The translations under genes were made by a program, and so were the position numbers. 64,000 nucleotides of DNA from Streptomyces caelestis. GTDB taxonomy: Bacteria; Actinomycetota; Actinomycetes; Streptomycetales; Streptomycetaceae. Positions 33,609 to 42,058 of the stretch are shown here, one piece after another (within the stretch, counting starts at the first letter, position 1; the number at the start of each line of letters is the position of its first letter). The stretch covers positions 1,364,001 through 1,428,000 of the forward strand of contig NZ_JACHNE010000001.1 of the NCBI RefSeq assembly GCF_014205255.1, written 5' to 3'. A model generated the notes under the pieces. That model was not told where the DNA came from. It searched no databases and worked only from the letters and a program-made list of their open reading frames with translations.

Positions 33609-34037
33609 ATGGCCGAAGTCAGCACGGAGGCACGCATCGGGGCACCGGCCGAGAAGGTGTGGGCGAAGCTCACGGACTGGACCGCGTACGGCGAGTGGAA
33701 CGCGACCCACACGAGCTTCCCGGCGGGCGGCCCCGAACCCCTCGAAGTGGGCGCGACGTTCCGGGAGAACATGCGGCTCATGAACTTCCCGGCCGAGGTG
33801 GAATGGACCGTCGAGGCACTGGAACCGGGCAGGGTGCTCGCCCTCCGCGGCAAGGGCCCGATGGCCGTGACCGTCGCGACGCGCTACACCCTCACGCCCG
33901 ACGGCGACGCGACGACGGTCCGCATCGACGGCGCGTTCACGGGCGCGACGGTGTCGCTGATGGCGGGCAAGCTCAAGGACTCGGCCACGGCCGCCCTGAA
34001 CGAGTCGCTGCGCAGGCTGGACGGCCTGGTGACCTGA
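33609..34037 (+). CDS. SRPBCC (START-like) family protein
   Basis: 142 residues. Polyketide cyclase/dehydrase-like fold: EARIGAPAEKVWAKLTDWTAYGEWNATHTSFP, then VEWTVEALEPGRVLALRGKGPMAVTVATRYTLTP and the closing helix SLMAGKLKDSATAALNESLRRLDGLV. These small hydrophobic-pocket proteins bind lipids or aromatic ligands; role unknown. A strong hairpin terminator follows. Confidence 0.85.
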   Translation: MAEVSTEARIGAPAEKVWAKLTDWTAYGEWNATHTSFPAGGPEPLEVGATFRENMRLMNFPAEVEWTVEALEPGRVLALRGKGPMAVTVATRYTLTPDGDATTVRIDGAFTGATVSLMAGKLKDSATAALNESLRRLDGLVT

Positions 34038-34076
34038 CCCCGGGCACCGGCCACGGCACCTTCCCGGCACAAGCCG

Positions 34077-34108
34077 AGGCGCCCCGTGGATCACTCCACG
34101 GGGCGCCT
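34077..34108. terminator. Bidirectional hairpin terminator
   Basis: AGGCGCCCCGTGGA, a TCAC loop, then TCCACGGGGCGCCT: a perfect 14-pair stem between the convergent SRPBCC and PadR genes. Confidence 0.8.
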
Positions 34109-34140
34109 GCTCAGCGCCGTACTCGGACGGCGCTCGATCC

Positions 34141-34767
34141 TCAGTCCTCGTCGGCGAGGATCAGATACAGCTTCTTGCGGGCTTCGTTGATGACGCCGAG
34201 CGCCTTCTCCCGCTGCTCCTTGGTGCCGGTCTTCCAGACCTGGCCGAAGGCCTCCATGAGACCGAAGCCGGCCTGGCGGATCTCGCCGAGAGCCTCCCAG
34301 TCGACCCCGCGGCCGGCCTCCTCCCAGGGCACGTCGGGCCCCTCTTCGGCCGCGGCGCGGCCCGCCTCGGTGAGCGAGAACAGCTTCTTGCCGCCCTCGG
34401 ACTCACTCACGATCAGCCCCTCGTCCTCCAGCAGCTGGAGGGTGGGGTACACCGAGCCGGGACTGGGCTTCCACGCCCCGCCGCTGCGCTCGGCGATCTC
34501 CTGGATCATCTCGTAGCCGTGCATCGGCCGGTCCTTCAGCAGGGCCAGGATCGAGGCCCGTACGTCACCGCGCCGCGCCCTTCCCCTCGGCCCGCCGCGC
34601 CCTCGTCCACCCCAGGGCCCGGGACCGAAGCCCGGACCACCGGGCCCGCCCCAGCCGGGACCGCCCGGCCCGAAGGGCCCGAAGGCCGCACGCAGTCCGT
34701 CGAAACCGCCCCGGCCGTGACGGGGTCCGCCGCGGCCATGCCCGTGCTCGAATCCGTGAGTATGCAT
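34141..34767 (-). CDS. PadR family transcriptional regulator with Gly/His-rich N-terminus
   Basis: 208 residues. The first ~65 residues are Gly/His/Arg/Pro-rich (HGFEHGHGRGGPRHGRGG). The PadR winged HTH follows: RASILALLKDRPMHGYEMIQEIAERSGGAWKPSPGSVYPTLQLLEDEGLI. The C-terminal helical dimerisation domain reads EIRQAGFGLMEAFGQVWKTGTKEQREKALGVINEARKKLY. The His-rich tail might bind metal or mask the DNA-binding surface. Inverted repeats just upstream are likely autoregulatory sites. Confidence 0.9.
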   Translation of the reverse strand: MHTHGFEHGHGRGGPRHGRGGFDGLRAAFGPFGPGGPGWGGPGGPGFGPGPWGGRGRGGPRGRARRGDVRASILALLKDRPMHGYEMIQEIAERSGGAWKPSPGSVYPTLQLLEDEGLIVSESEGGKKLFSLTEAGRAAAEEGPDVPWEEAGRGVDWEALGEIRQAGFGLMEAFGQVWKTGTKEQREKALGVINEARKKLYLILADED

Positions 34768-34786
34768 CGCAAACACTCTCCATTCC

Positions 34787-34822
34787 ATCGTTGATCTGTC
34801 GCGATGCTTCAACGATATATCG
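34787..34822. promoter_or_regulatory. Overlapping inverted repeats upstream of padR gene
   Basis: ATCGTTGA (34787-34794) and TCAACGAT (34809-34816) form an 8+8 inverted repeat. The right arm overlaps CGATATATCG (34813-34822), a perfect 10-base palindrome. PadR proteins usually bind such AT-rich dyads in their own promoters. Confidence 0.5.
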
Positions 34823-34865
34823 CTAGTGTTCGCATAGCAAGACCCGGATCGGATCCTGCCGTCCG

Positions 34866-35291
34866 TCAGGCCTTCCGCACGTGGGTGGTGTCGACGCCGA
34901 GGAGGGTCCCGTCGACGCCGGTCGGCACGATGTCCGGCACAGGGGTGCCCCGCTCGTCGACCAGGAGGGAGTGAGCCTCTCCGGGAGCGAAGGCATGACG
35001 CTCCCCCCACTGCCGCAGGGTGACGATGACCGGGAAGAGATCGCGGCCGGCGTCGGTGAGCACGTACTCCTGACGGCGGCCCGATGGTGCGGTGCGTTGA
35101 GCGAGGAGCCCGTGAGCGGTGAGCTTGCGGAGGCGATCCGTGAGGATGTTGCGGGCGATGCCCGTCCGCCGCTGGAACTCGGTGAACGATCGCGCCCCGT
35201 CCATCGCGTCACGGATGACGAGAAGGCTCCACCTGTCGCCGACGAGATCGAGCGTGCGAGCGACGGGGCAGTCGGGGTCGGTCCAGGACAT
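34866..35291 (-). CDS. HxlR family transcriptional regulator
   Basis: 141 residues from ATG 35291 (GAGAGG upstream). HxlR winged HTH: DCPVARTLDLVGDRWSLLVIRDAMDGARSFTEFQRRTGIARNILTDRLRKLTAHGLL, then SGRRQEYVLTDAGRDLFPVIVTLRQWGERHA. It is divergent from an MFS exporter gene 87 bases away, which it probably controls. The short N-terminal Cys in PDCPVA is a possible redox sensor, as in related HypR/QorR proteins. Confidence 0.9.
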   Translation of the reverse strand: MSWTDPDCPVARTLDLVGDRWSLLVIRDAMDGARSFTEFQRRTGIARNILTDRLRKLTAHGLLAQRTAPSGRRQEYVLTDAGRDLFPVIVTLRQWGERHAFAPGEAHSLLVDERGTPVPDIVPTGVDGTLLGVDTTHVRKA

Positions 35292-35378
35292 GACACCTCT
35301 CAATGAGTTGCGAAGTGAAACCATCATGCCGTACGGTCAAATCAGTTGCAGATTGCTACTGATTCCGATCGGAGTGCA

Positions 35379-36746
35379 ATGAACGCATGGCGGCGCTTAC
35401 TCCTCGCGATGGTGTGTGGTGTCGCCGTGGCGAGCATCTATGCCGCGCAGCCGGTTCTGGAGGCGATGGGACGCGATCTCGGTGTACCGGCAGAGCTCAC
35501 CGGGTGGATCGTCGCGACCGGCCAGTTCGGCTATCTGGCAGGACTGGCGCTGCTGGTGCCGCTCGGCGATGTGGTCGACAGGCGCCGGCTCATCGCCGGG
35601 CACCTGGCCGTCACCGCAGTGGGCATGACCCTGACGGCCTCGGCGTCAGCCGCGTGGGTGGCGTTCGCGGGGCTCGCGGCGGCTGGGGTGTTCGCGGTAG
35701 TGGTGCAGACCACGGTGGCCTACGCCGCGGCGGTGTCGCCGCCTGGCGAGCGCGGACGCAACATCGGTGTCGTGACCTCGGGCGTCGTGGTCGGCATCCT
35801 GGGTGCGCGGGTGGTCACCGGCACGCTCGCACAGGCGTGGGGCTGGCGAAGCGTCTACGCCTTGCTCGCGGTGCTGTCACTCGGGCTCGCACTCCTCGTC
35901 CTCGTGGCACTGCCGTCAGAGGAACGCCCCGGCCCACCCGTGGGATACAGGCGTGTCGTCGTCGCGCTCGGCGGACTGTTCGGGCAGCGCGTCTTCCTGA
36001 CGCGCGGGCTCATCGCGTTCTTCTTGTTCGCGTCGTTCGGAACCCTGTGGAGCGGACTGTCCCTGCCGCTGGCGGACACGCCGTGGCAGTTGAGCGAGAG
36101 CCGGATCGGACTGTTCGGCATCGCCGGACTCGCCGGCGCACTGGGCGCGGCACGCGCGGGACGGTGGGCGGACGCGGGGCGGGCGGCTCCGGTCACCGGT
36201 CTCGCGCTCGCCCTGCTCGTCCTCTCCTGGGCAGCGATCGCGCAGCTGCCGTGGTCCCTGTGGCTCCTCATCGTCGGAATCGTGCTTCTCGACTTCGCGG
36301 TCCAGGCCGTGCACGTGAGCAACCAGCACCTGCTCACCGCCGCGCATCCGGATCGCGTCAGCAGCGTCATCGGCGGCTACATGGTCTTCTACTCACTCGG
36401 CTCCGCCCTCGGCGCAGCCGCGACCACCGCCCTCTTCACCGCCTACGGCTGGGCGGGCTCCAGTCTCCTCGGGGCGGGATTCGCGGCCTGCGCGCTGGCC
36501 GTCTGGGCGACCGCGGGGCGACGCCCCCGCGACAGCGCGAACCTCCCGTGTGAATCCGGCCCGGGACCTCGACCGGGACGCCGCTGCCCGCGAGGCGGAC
36601 CCTCGGGTGAACGGGGCCAGGAAGCGCGAATTGGCCTTGGCCTGCCGCTTCGGCGAGCACCTAACGTCGGGGCATGCGCATTCGAATCGTCGACGCCTTC
36701 ACCGATCGCCCCTTCTCCGGCAACCCGGCCGGGGTCGTTCTTCTGA
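35379..36746 (+). CDS. MFS exporter with TTA codon and abnormal C-terminal tail
   Basis: 455 residues, twelve membrane segments. The first half has GDVVDRRRLIAGHLAV (loop 2-3 motif) and SPPGERGRNIGVVTSGVVVGILGARVVTG. It resembles the small-molecule/drug exporters usually paired with HxlR regulators. Codon 7 is TTA (35397-35399), so in Streptomyces its translation should depend on the bldA tRNA. The transport domain ends near residue 380; the last ~75 residues are Arg/Gly/Pro-rich and overlap the next gene by 73 bases. This suggests the original stop was lost or frameshifted. Confidence 0.85.
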   Translation: MNAWRRLLLAMVCGVAVASIYAAQPVLEAMGRDLGVPAELTGWIVATGQFGYLAGLALLVPLGDVVDRRRLIAGHLAVTAVGMTLTASASAAWVAFAGLAAAGVFAVVVQTTVAYAAAVSPPGERGRNIGVVTSGVVVGILGARVVTGTLAQAWGWRSVYALLAVLSLGLALLVLVALPSEERPGPPVGYRRVVVALGGLFGQRVFLTRGLIAFFLFASFGTLWSGLSLPLADTPWQLSESRIGLFGIAGLAGALGAARAGRWADAGRAAPVTGLALALLVLSWAAIAQLPWSLWLLIVGIVLLDFAVQAVHVSNQHLLTAAHPDRVSSVIGGYMVFYSLGSALGAAATTALFTAYGWAGSSLLGAGFAACALAVWATAGRRPRDSANLPCESGPGPRPGRRCPRGGPSGERGQEARIGLGLPLRRAPNVGACAFESSTPSPIAPSPATRPGSFF

Positions 36747-37492
36747 ACGACCCGGACGCCTTCCAGGACGACACCTGGCTCCAGAACATCGCCCTCGAGG
36801 TCAACCACTCCGAGACGGCCTTCGCCCGTCCCCTCCCCGAGGGCGGCGAGGCCGACTGGGCGCTGCGCTGGTTCACACCGGCCGCGGAGGTCGCGATGTG
36901 CGGTCACGCGACCCTGGCCACCGCCCACGTCCTGCACACCACCGGCACCCACGAGGGCCCGGTGCGGTTCGCCACCCGCAGCGGCGTCCTCGCCGCCACG
37001 CCCGCCGAAGACGGCTCGATCACGCTGGATTTCCCGACGGCTCCGCTCACCCGGGTCGACCTGCCCGACGGCCTCACCGAGGCCCTGGGCACCGAGCCGC
37101 TCACGGTCCTCGACACCGGCCCGAACGTCGGCGACCTGCTGGTCGAGGTCGCCGACGAGAAGACGGTGCACGGCCTCGGCCCCGACCTCAGGGCCCTCGC
37201 CGCCCACTCCGAGCGCGGCGTCATCGCCACGGCCCGCGCGGATGACCCCGACCAGGGCTACGACTTCGTCTCGCGCTGCTTCTTCCCGAACGTCGGCATC
37301 GACGAGGACCCGGTGACCGGAAGCGCCCACACCGCGCTCGCCCCGTTCTGGTCCGAGCGCCTCGGCAGCCCCCGCCTCACCGGGCTCCAGGCCTCGCCCC
37401 GCTCCGGCCGCGTCCGCACGGAACTGCGCGGCGAGCGCACCCTGCTGACCGGCAGGGCGGTCACCGTCATCGAGGGCGAGCTGCTGGCCTGA
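36674..37492 (+). CDS. PhzF family isomerase-like protein
   Basis: 272 residues. Starts MRIRIVDAFTDRPFSGNPAGVV; catalytic Glu in NHSETAF; conserved AEVAMCGHATLATAHVL and the C-terminal IDEDPVTGSAHTALAPFW. PhzF proteins are two-domain isomerases of the diaminopimelate epimerase fold. Outside phenazine clusters, as here, the substrate is unknown. Its 5' end lies inside the overlong tail of the MFS gene. Confidence 0.92.
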   Translation: MRIRIVDAFTDRPFSGNPAGVVLLNDPDAFQDDTWLQNIALEVNHSETAFARPLPEGGEADWALRWFTPAAEVAMCGHATLATAHVLHTTGTHEGPVRFATRSGVLAATPAEDGSITLDFPTAPLTRVDLPDGLTEALGTEPLTVLDTGPNVGDLLVEVADEKTVHGLGPDLRALAAHSERGVIATARADDPDQGYDFVSRCFFPNVGIDEDPVTGSAHTALAPFWSERLGSPRLTGLQASPRSGRVRTELRGERTLLTGRAVTVIEGELLA

Positions 37493-37513
37493 GACGACCC
37501 CTCCCCGGGTCTC

Positions 37514-38329
37514 TCACGCCGTCGGCAGCCACCCGACCTTGCCCGCCAGCAGCGCGTATCCCACGAAAGCACCGATGTCGAGCAGCGAGTGGGCCACCAC
37601 CAGCGGGCCCACCCGGCCCCAGCGTCGGTACAGGTAGACGAACACCACACCCATGACCATGTTGCCGATGAAGCCGCCGATGCCCTGGTAGAGGTGGTAC
37701 GAGCCGCGCAGGACCGAGCTGCCCACCAGCGCGGCCGTCGGGGTCCAGCCCAGCTGGCCGAGGCGGCGCAGCAGGTAGCCGACGACGATCACTTCTTCCA
37801 GTACCGCGTTCTGGATCGCCGAGAGGATCAGCACGGGGTACTTCCACCACACGCCGGGCAGCGCCTCGGGCACCACGGTGAGGTTGAAGCCGAGGCCGCG
37901 GGCGGCCAGGTAGAAGGCGATTCCGGTGCTGCCGATGACCGCCGCGATCGCCGCGCCGCGGCCCAGGTCGGGCCAGGGTCGGGTGCGGTCGAAGCCGAGG
38001 GTGCGCAGCCCCGCGCCCTCGCGCAGCAGGAAGTGCGCGACGAGCACGACGGGCACGAGCGCCGTCGTGATCCCGAAGAGCTGCCAGGCCAGGTCGAGCC
38101 AGGGACGGCCGGGCGCGGCCGAGGCGTTCATCGTGGCCGCCTGGTCCTTCAGCCCGCCGGGCTTGGTGACCGAGCCGAGGAAGCTGATCAGGGCGGAGAC
38201 TCCGCTCGCACCCAGCGAGAGTGCCAGCACGAGCAGTGTCTCGTTGCGGAGCATCCGCCGCGAGAGCCGCTGCTGGGGAATGGAATCGTCGGCCACCGGG
38301 CTCGCCTCCGCCTGCACACCTGCCTCCAC
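37514..38329 (-). CDS. CPBP family intramembrane metalloprotease
   Basis: 271 residues, about eight membrane segments. Motif 1 is EEVIVVGYLLRRL (EE pair), motif 2 is GSYHLYQG, motif 3 is HSLLD, as in Rce1/Abi-type glutamic-metal proteases. The usual Arg of EExxxR is not in its standard place, as in many actinobacterial members. Substrate unknown. Convergent with phzF. Confidence 0.87.
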   Translation of the reverse strand: MEAGVQAEASPVADDSIPQQRLSRRMLRNETLLVLALSLGASGVSALISFLGSVTKPGGLKDQAATMNASAAPGRPWLDLAWQLFGITTALVPVVLVAHFLLREGAGLRTLGFDRTRPWPDLGRGAAIAAVIGSTGIAFYLAARGLGFNLTVVPEALPGVWWKYPVLILSAIQNAVLEEVIVVGYLLRRLGQLGWTPTAALVGSSVLRGSYHLYQGIGGFIGNMVMGVVFVYLYRRWGRVGPLVVAHSLLDIGAFVGYALLAGKVGWLPTA

Positions 38330-38543
38330 TTCACCGACCTGTCGGATCAGTATGAGGCCGGCAGGGTGCCGGCCATACGGCGCATCAGTCCCACGGCACG
38401 GACGCCGACCGACGCACCGGCCGGCGCCGCCCGGCAGCCCAACGGCACCGGCTCAGCAACCCGGCCGGTCGGCGGGTCCACCGACCCATCACGCCGACGG
38501 CACCGGCTGAGACAGCCCACCAGCCAGGCTGGCCCGCCGCCCC

Positions 38544-40061
38544 TCACCTCAACGGCACCGGCTCCGGCGACCCCACGGGCCACAAGTGCACCGGCTCCCC
38601 CTTGTGCATCAGCTCGCGATAGCGCCGGGTCGTGGCGGCCAGCGCGGCCTCGCGCGAGTGGCCCGCGTCCAGCGCCTTGTGGAAGGTCGCGGCCTGCCAG
38701 CTCGCCCCGTTCACCCTGCGGCGGCACCGCTCCTCGATCACGCCGAGGTACAGATCGCGGTCGGCCGGCTCCACGCCCCACGCGTCCAGCCCCGCCTCGG
38801 CGAGCGGCAGCAGTTCGTCGCGGACCAGGCTCACCGCGTCGACCTGTGCGGTGCCGCCGTAGCGGCCGCGCCGGGGCCAGGTGAAGCGGGCGTCGATGCC
38901 GTCCTTGCACGCGGCGTCGAAGTTGGCGGCGGCCGCCTCGAACGGCAGCCGGGTCCACACCGGCCGGGCCTCCTCGGCGAGGGCTCGGACGAGGCCGTAG
39001 TAGAACGCCGCGTTGGCGACGACGTCGATGACGGTGGGCCCGGCGGGCAGGACGCGGTTCTCCACGCGCAGGTGGGGGACGCCGTCGGCGATGCCGTAGA
39101 CCGGGCGGTTCCAGCGGTAGATCGTGCCGTTGTGCAGGACGAGCTCGGCGAGGTTCGGCACGCCGCCCTGGTCGAGCACCTCCAGCGGGTCCTCGTCGTC
39201 GCAGATCGGCAGCAGCGCCGGGTAGTAGCGCAGGTTCTCCTCGAACAGGTCGTACGCCGAGGTGATCCAGCGCTCTCCGAACCAGGTACGCGGCCGGACG
39301 CCCTGGGCCTGGAGTTCGGGCGGGCGGGTGTCGGTGGACTGCTGGAACAGCGGGGGCCGCGACTCGCGCCACAGCTCGCGGCCGAAGAGGAAGGGCGAGT
39401 TGGCGCCGACGGCGATCTGCGCGGCGGCGACGGCCTGCGCCGCGTTCCACACGTCGGCGAAGCGGGCGGGGGTGACCTGGAGGTGCAGTTGCACGGAGGT
39501 GCAGGCGGCCTCCGGCGCGATGGACTTGGACGTGCAGCTGAGGTGCTCCACGCCGGCGATGTCGAGGGTGAACTCCTCGCCGCGGGCGGCCACGATCTGA
39601 TCGTTGAGCAGGGTGTAGCGGTCGACGTCGGAGAGGTTCGACGACACGAGGTCGTCCCGGTCCAGGGTCGGCAGAATGCCGATCATCACGATTCCCGCAT
39701 CGACCTCGCCGGCTTTCCGGTCGGCATATGCCAGCGACGTACGGAGTTCCTCCGCGAGTCGGTCGAATACGCGACCCCCCAGACGGTGTGGGGGAATGTT
39801 GACTTCCAGATTGAACATGGCGAGTTCTGTTTGGAAATCGCGACTCGCGATCCGTTCCAGGACTTGCGCGTTCAACATTTTCGGCATGCCGTCGGTGCCC
39901 GCGAGATTCAACTCGATCTCCAGCCCCATGAGGTTCTTGGGGCGATCGAACCGCTTCTCCGCCAGGAGTCGCTCCAAGCCCGTCAGACAGCGACGGAGCT
40001 TGTCGCGGTAGCGCTGGCGATCGGACAGGTCGAACCGGCCTGCCACGACCTTCTCCCCCAT
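38544..40061 (-). CDS. Glutamate-cysteine ligase family protein (GCS2 fold)
   Basis: 505 residues from ATG 40061 with GGAGGG upstream. ATP-dependent carboxylate-amine ligase features: GLEIELNLAGTDGMPKMLN near the N-terminus (metal-binding Glu residues), FNLEVNIPPHRL, SVQLHLQVTPARF, then HLRVENRVLPAGPTVIDVVANAAFYYG. Long GCS2 proteins of this type are common in Streptomyces; the reaction would be gamma-glutamyl amide formation, but the acceptor is unproven. It is longer than EgtA and likely a distinct subgroup. Divergent from a possible small gene. Confidence 0.82.
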   Translation of the reverse strand: MGEKVVAGRFDLSDRQRYRDKLRRCLTGLERLLAEKRFDRPKNLMGLEIELNLAGTDGMPKMLNAQVLERIASRDFQTELAMFNLEVNIPPHRLGGRVFDRLAEELRTSLAYADRKAGEVDAGIVMIGILPTLDRDDLVSSNLSDVDRYTLLNDQIVAARGEEFTLDIAGVEHLSCTSKSIAPEAACTSVQLHLQVTPARFADVWNAAQAVAAAQIAVGANSPFLFGRELWRESRPPLFQQSTDTRPPELQAQGVRPRTWFGERWITSAYDLFEENLRYYPALLPICDDEDPLEVLDQGGVPNLAELVLHNGTIYRWNRPVYGIADGVPHLRVENRVLPAGPTVIDVVANAAFYYGLVRALAEEARPVWTRLPFEAAAANFDAACKDGIDARFTWPRRGRYGGTAQVDAVSLVRDELLPLAEAGLDAWGVEPADRDLYLGVIEERCRRRVNGASWQAATFHKALDAGHSREAALAATTRRYRELMHKGEPVHLWPVGSPEPVPLR

Positions 40062-40191
40062 CGAAGCTTCCCTCCTCGGATGATGCGGGGCCGAAGATCC
40101 GGCCGCCGGGGTCCCGGTCAGGTGGAGGATGCCCAGCGAAAGCGATCGATAACGTCCCGGGTGGGCCCGCCGACCGCTACGCTGGTCACGT

Positions 40192-40341
40192 ATGACCGGT
40201 GGCACATTCACTCGGCATGACTCAGAGAACCCGGCTTTCGGCTACCGCGAACTCGTGAAAAACGCCGACGAGAATGGGCCGACCGCCACGCGGGCATTCG
40301 CCGAGGTCATCGCTGCACACCCCCGCGTGGAATCGGGATAA
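40192..40341 (+). CDS. Possible small protein of 49 residues
   Basis: ATG ACC GGT GGC to TAA, 49 codons, with mostly G/C-ending codons. The product, beginning MTGGTFTRHDSENPAFGY, is hydrophilic, with no membrane segment or known motif. No clear Shine-Dalgarno; TACGCT about 10 bases upstream could be a -10 element giving a leaderless message. Family not recognised. Confidence 0.35.
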   Translation: MTGGTFTRHDSENPAFGYRELVKNADENGPTATRAFAEVIAAHPRVESG

Positions 40342-40615
40342 TTCTCGCGTATCGCCGACCGAATGTACCCTTGTTCTACTCACCGGAAACGGCTAGACGA
40401 AACACAGTCTGAACCCGTGTCGTATAAACTCCGCGAACAAGGCAGAAGGTTGGCGCCCACGGTCGATGGGTCATGCCGTCGAGGCGATGTTCGGCGGACC
40501 CCCACCCCCTCTCGTTCTTGAGACCCGGCCCCTGCCTGTCTGACCCCCGTGAGCTGACAGCGCCGTCCGCCCCCGCCCTCGTGCCGTCGTGCCTTTGAAT
40601 GAGAGGCGACCCACC

Positions 40616-41200
40616 ATGCCGCTGCATGTTCCTCCGGCTCCCGCGCCCGCACTCCGTTCCGTCCTGACTGCACTCTCCTCTCCCACCGCGGTCCGCGAGG
40701 CCCGAACTCCCTCCCTGCTCCGTGCGCAGGGACCCGTCACTCCCGAGCTCCCGCTGCCCGTCCACGTCCTCGACCGGGTCACGGCCGAGGGCGTGTCGGC
40801 CACCCGGCTGGCCGGATGGCGCTTCCTGATCCGCTGCGGCGACCGTGCGGTGGCCGCGGCCGAGACCATGCTGACGCCCGACGGCTGGGCCTTCTCGCGC
40901 TTCTTCGAGGGCCCGTACATCACCTCCACCGAACGCGCCCTGCGCCAGGCCGAGACGATGCCGCAGCCGTACCAGCCCCGCCTGCTGTCCGTGCCCGGCC
41001 TGTACATGCTGACGCTCTGGCTGCACGAGGACTGCTCCGCCGACGGCGCCGCCGGCCACCCCGCAGCCACCGACCTGCTCGTCCCACTGGCCCCCGCACC
41101 TCCCGGCATCGCGGCCCATCGCCCGCACCGCGTCGCCGAACTGCTCCCGGTGCTGACCCACCGGGTGACTCCCACGAGACTGCTCGGCTCACCCGCCTGA
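40616..41200 (+). CDS. Conserved hypothetical protein
   Basis: 194 residues from ATG 40616 (GAGAGG about 10 bases upstream). No recognised domain. Proline-rich first 60 residues, then a folded-looking middle (LAGWRFLIRCGDRAVAAAETMLTPDGWAFSRFFEGPYITSTERALRQAE) and LYMLTLWLHEDCSADG. Good third-position GC bias and a following terminator support a real gene. No membrane segments or signal peptide. Confidence 0.65.
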   Translation: MPLHVPPAPAPALRSVLTALSSPTAVREARTPSLLRAQGPVTPELPLPVHVLDRVTAEGVSATRLAGWRFLIRCGDRAVAAAETMLTPDGWAFSRFFEGPYITSTERALRQAETMPQPYQPRLLSVPGLYMLTLWLHEDCSADGAAGHPAATDLLVPLAPAPPGIAAHRPHRVAELLPVLTHRVTPTRLLGSPA

Positions 41201-41226
41201 AGCACCGCGCCCCGAAGTTCTCCGCG

Positions 41227-41265
41227 CCCCGTCGTCGAATTCCTCGGCGGCGGGGTCGCCCTTTT
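41227..41265 (+). terminator. Intrinsic terminator with U-tract
   Basis: CCCCGTCGTC (41227-41236) pairs, allowing G-U, with GGCGGCGGGG (41246-41255) over a 9-base loop, and CCCTTTTCC follows. A U-tract is rare in this genome and strengthens the call. It ends the transcript of the preceding hypothetical gene. Confidence 0.6.
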
Positions 41266-41266
41266 C

Positions 41267-41350
41267 CGTTCGGACGAGCACCCACCGGTTCTCGTTCGGA
41301 CAAGCACCCACCAGCTCGCTCTTAAGAGCACCTAACGGCTCGTACGAGCC
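41267..41350. repeat. Direct repeats and palindromes upstream of DUF5999 gene
   Basis: CGTTCGGACGAGCACCCACC (41267-41286) recurs at 41293-41312 with one change. Two perfect palindromes follow: GCTCTTAAGAGC (41318-41329) and GGCTCGTACGAGCC (41337-41350). This dense cluster in a 437-base gap looks like a control region for the DUF5999 gene. The rest of the gap (41351-41637) shows no recognised gene. Confidence 0.55.
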
Positions 41351-41637
41351 GGAATGAACCGCCTACCCGACCGGACTAGCCCCATTCGGCCACCACGAAC
41401 CATCCGAAGTGACAGTCCAGTTGGGGTGAACCGTCCGCGCGGGTGATGCGTCATGAACCTGTGAGAAGTGGTGCCGCGAAATCCCTGCGGATCGACGCCC
41501 GTAGGGCAACACTGGGTTCCGACGACTTATCAACGGGGGCGGCCATGAACGACACGTCCAGCCGCGGAACAGACACGACAGCCGACTCATCCGACTCAGT
41601 CATCCCATCCACCATGACACAGCGAAAGATCCCGCCC

Positions 41638-41841
41638 ATGTGCCAGCACCAGACTCCGTGCCCTTCAGCCGAATCCGCCGACCGGGAATCCGCCCGTCTC
41701 GTGGCGCACCACCCGGAGCAGGGCTGGAGCCTGCTGTGCAACGGTGTGGTGCTCTTCGAGGACACCGGCGAGCTCCTGCCTGACGGCCGGGTCATCGCCC
41801 CGCACCGTCCGCTGGCCGGTCAGGTGGTGACGGCCGCCTGA
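41638..41841 (+). CDS. DUF5999 family small protein
   Basis: 67 residues from ATG 41638, where the family begins (MCQHQTPCPSAESADRESA). The conserved core is VAHHPEQGWSLLCNGVVLFEDTGELLPDGR and the end PHRPLAGQVVTAA. The Cys/His-rich start (CQHQTPC plus HH) might bind a metal. Conserved in Streptomyces, function unknown. An in-frame ATG at 41614 is an alternative. Confidence 0.75.
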   Translation: MCQHQTPCPSAESADRESARLVAHHPEQGWSLLCNGVVLFEDTGELLPDGRVIAPHRPLAGQVVTAA

Positions 41842-42058
41842 GGCCGCCGGGCGGTGTGACGTACCGCCCGCAGACATGAGGGGCCGGCCGCAGGACACCT
41901 TGCGTACCGGCCCCGACGCGCGTCCGGATGCCGTCACTCCCCGTCACTCGCCGTCACCACCCGCGGCACCGTTGCTGGCTCGTACGCCTTCCCACGGATG
42001 CCCGTCTTCCGGAAGACTCCTGGAAGTTTCGGGGTCACCCGTCGACGGAGGTGGGCAA

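Noticed and set aside
38440..38575. Triple occurrence of ACGGCACCGGCT after the ligase stop as a repeat array
   Set aside because: Copies are short, unevenly spaced and partly coding; no array structure.
41876..42058. Longer LacI-family protein starting at 41876
   Set aside because: The extra residues are Pro/Arg-rich and a clear GGAGG-GTG start lies at 42059, directly before the HTH.
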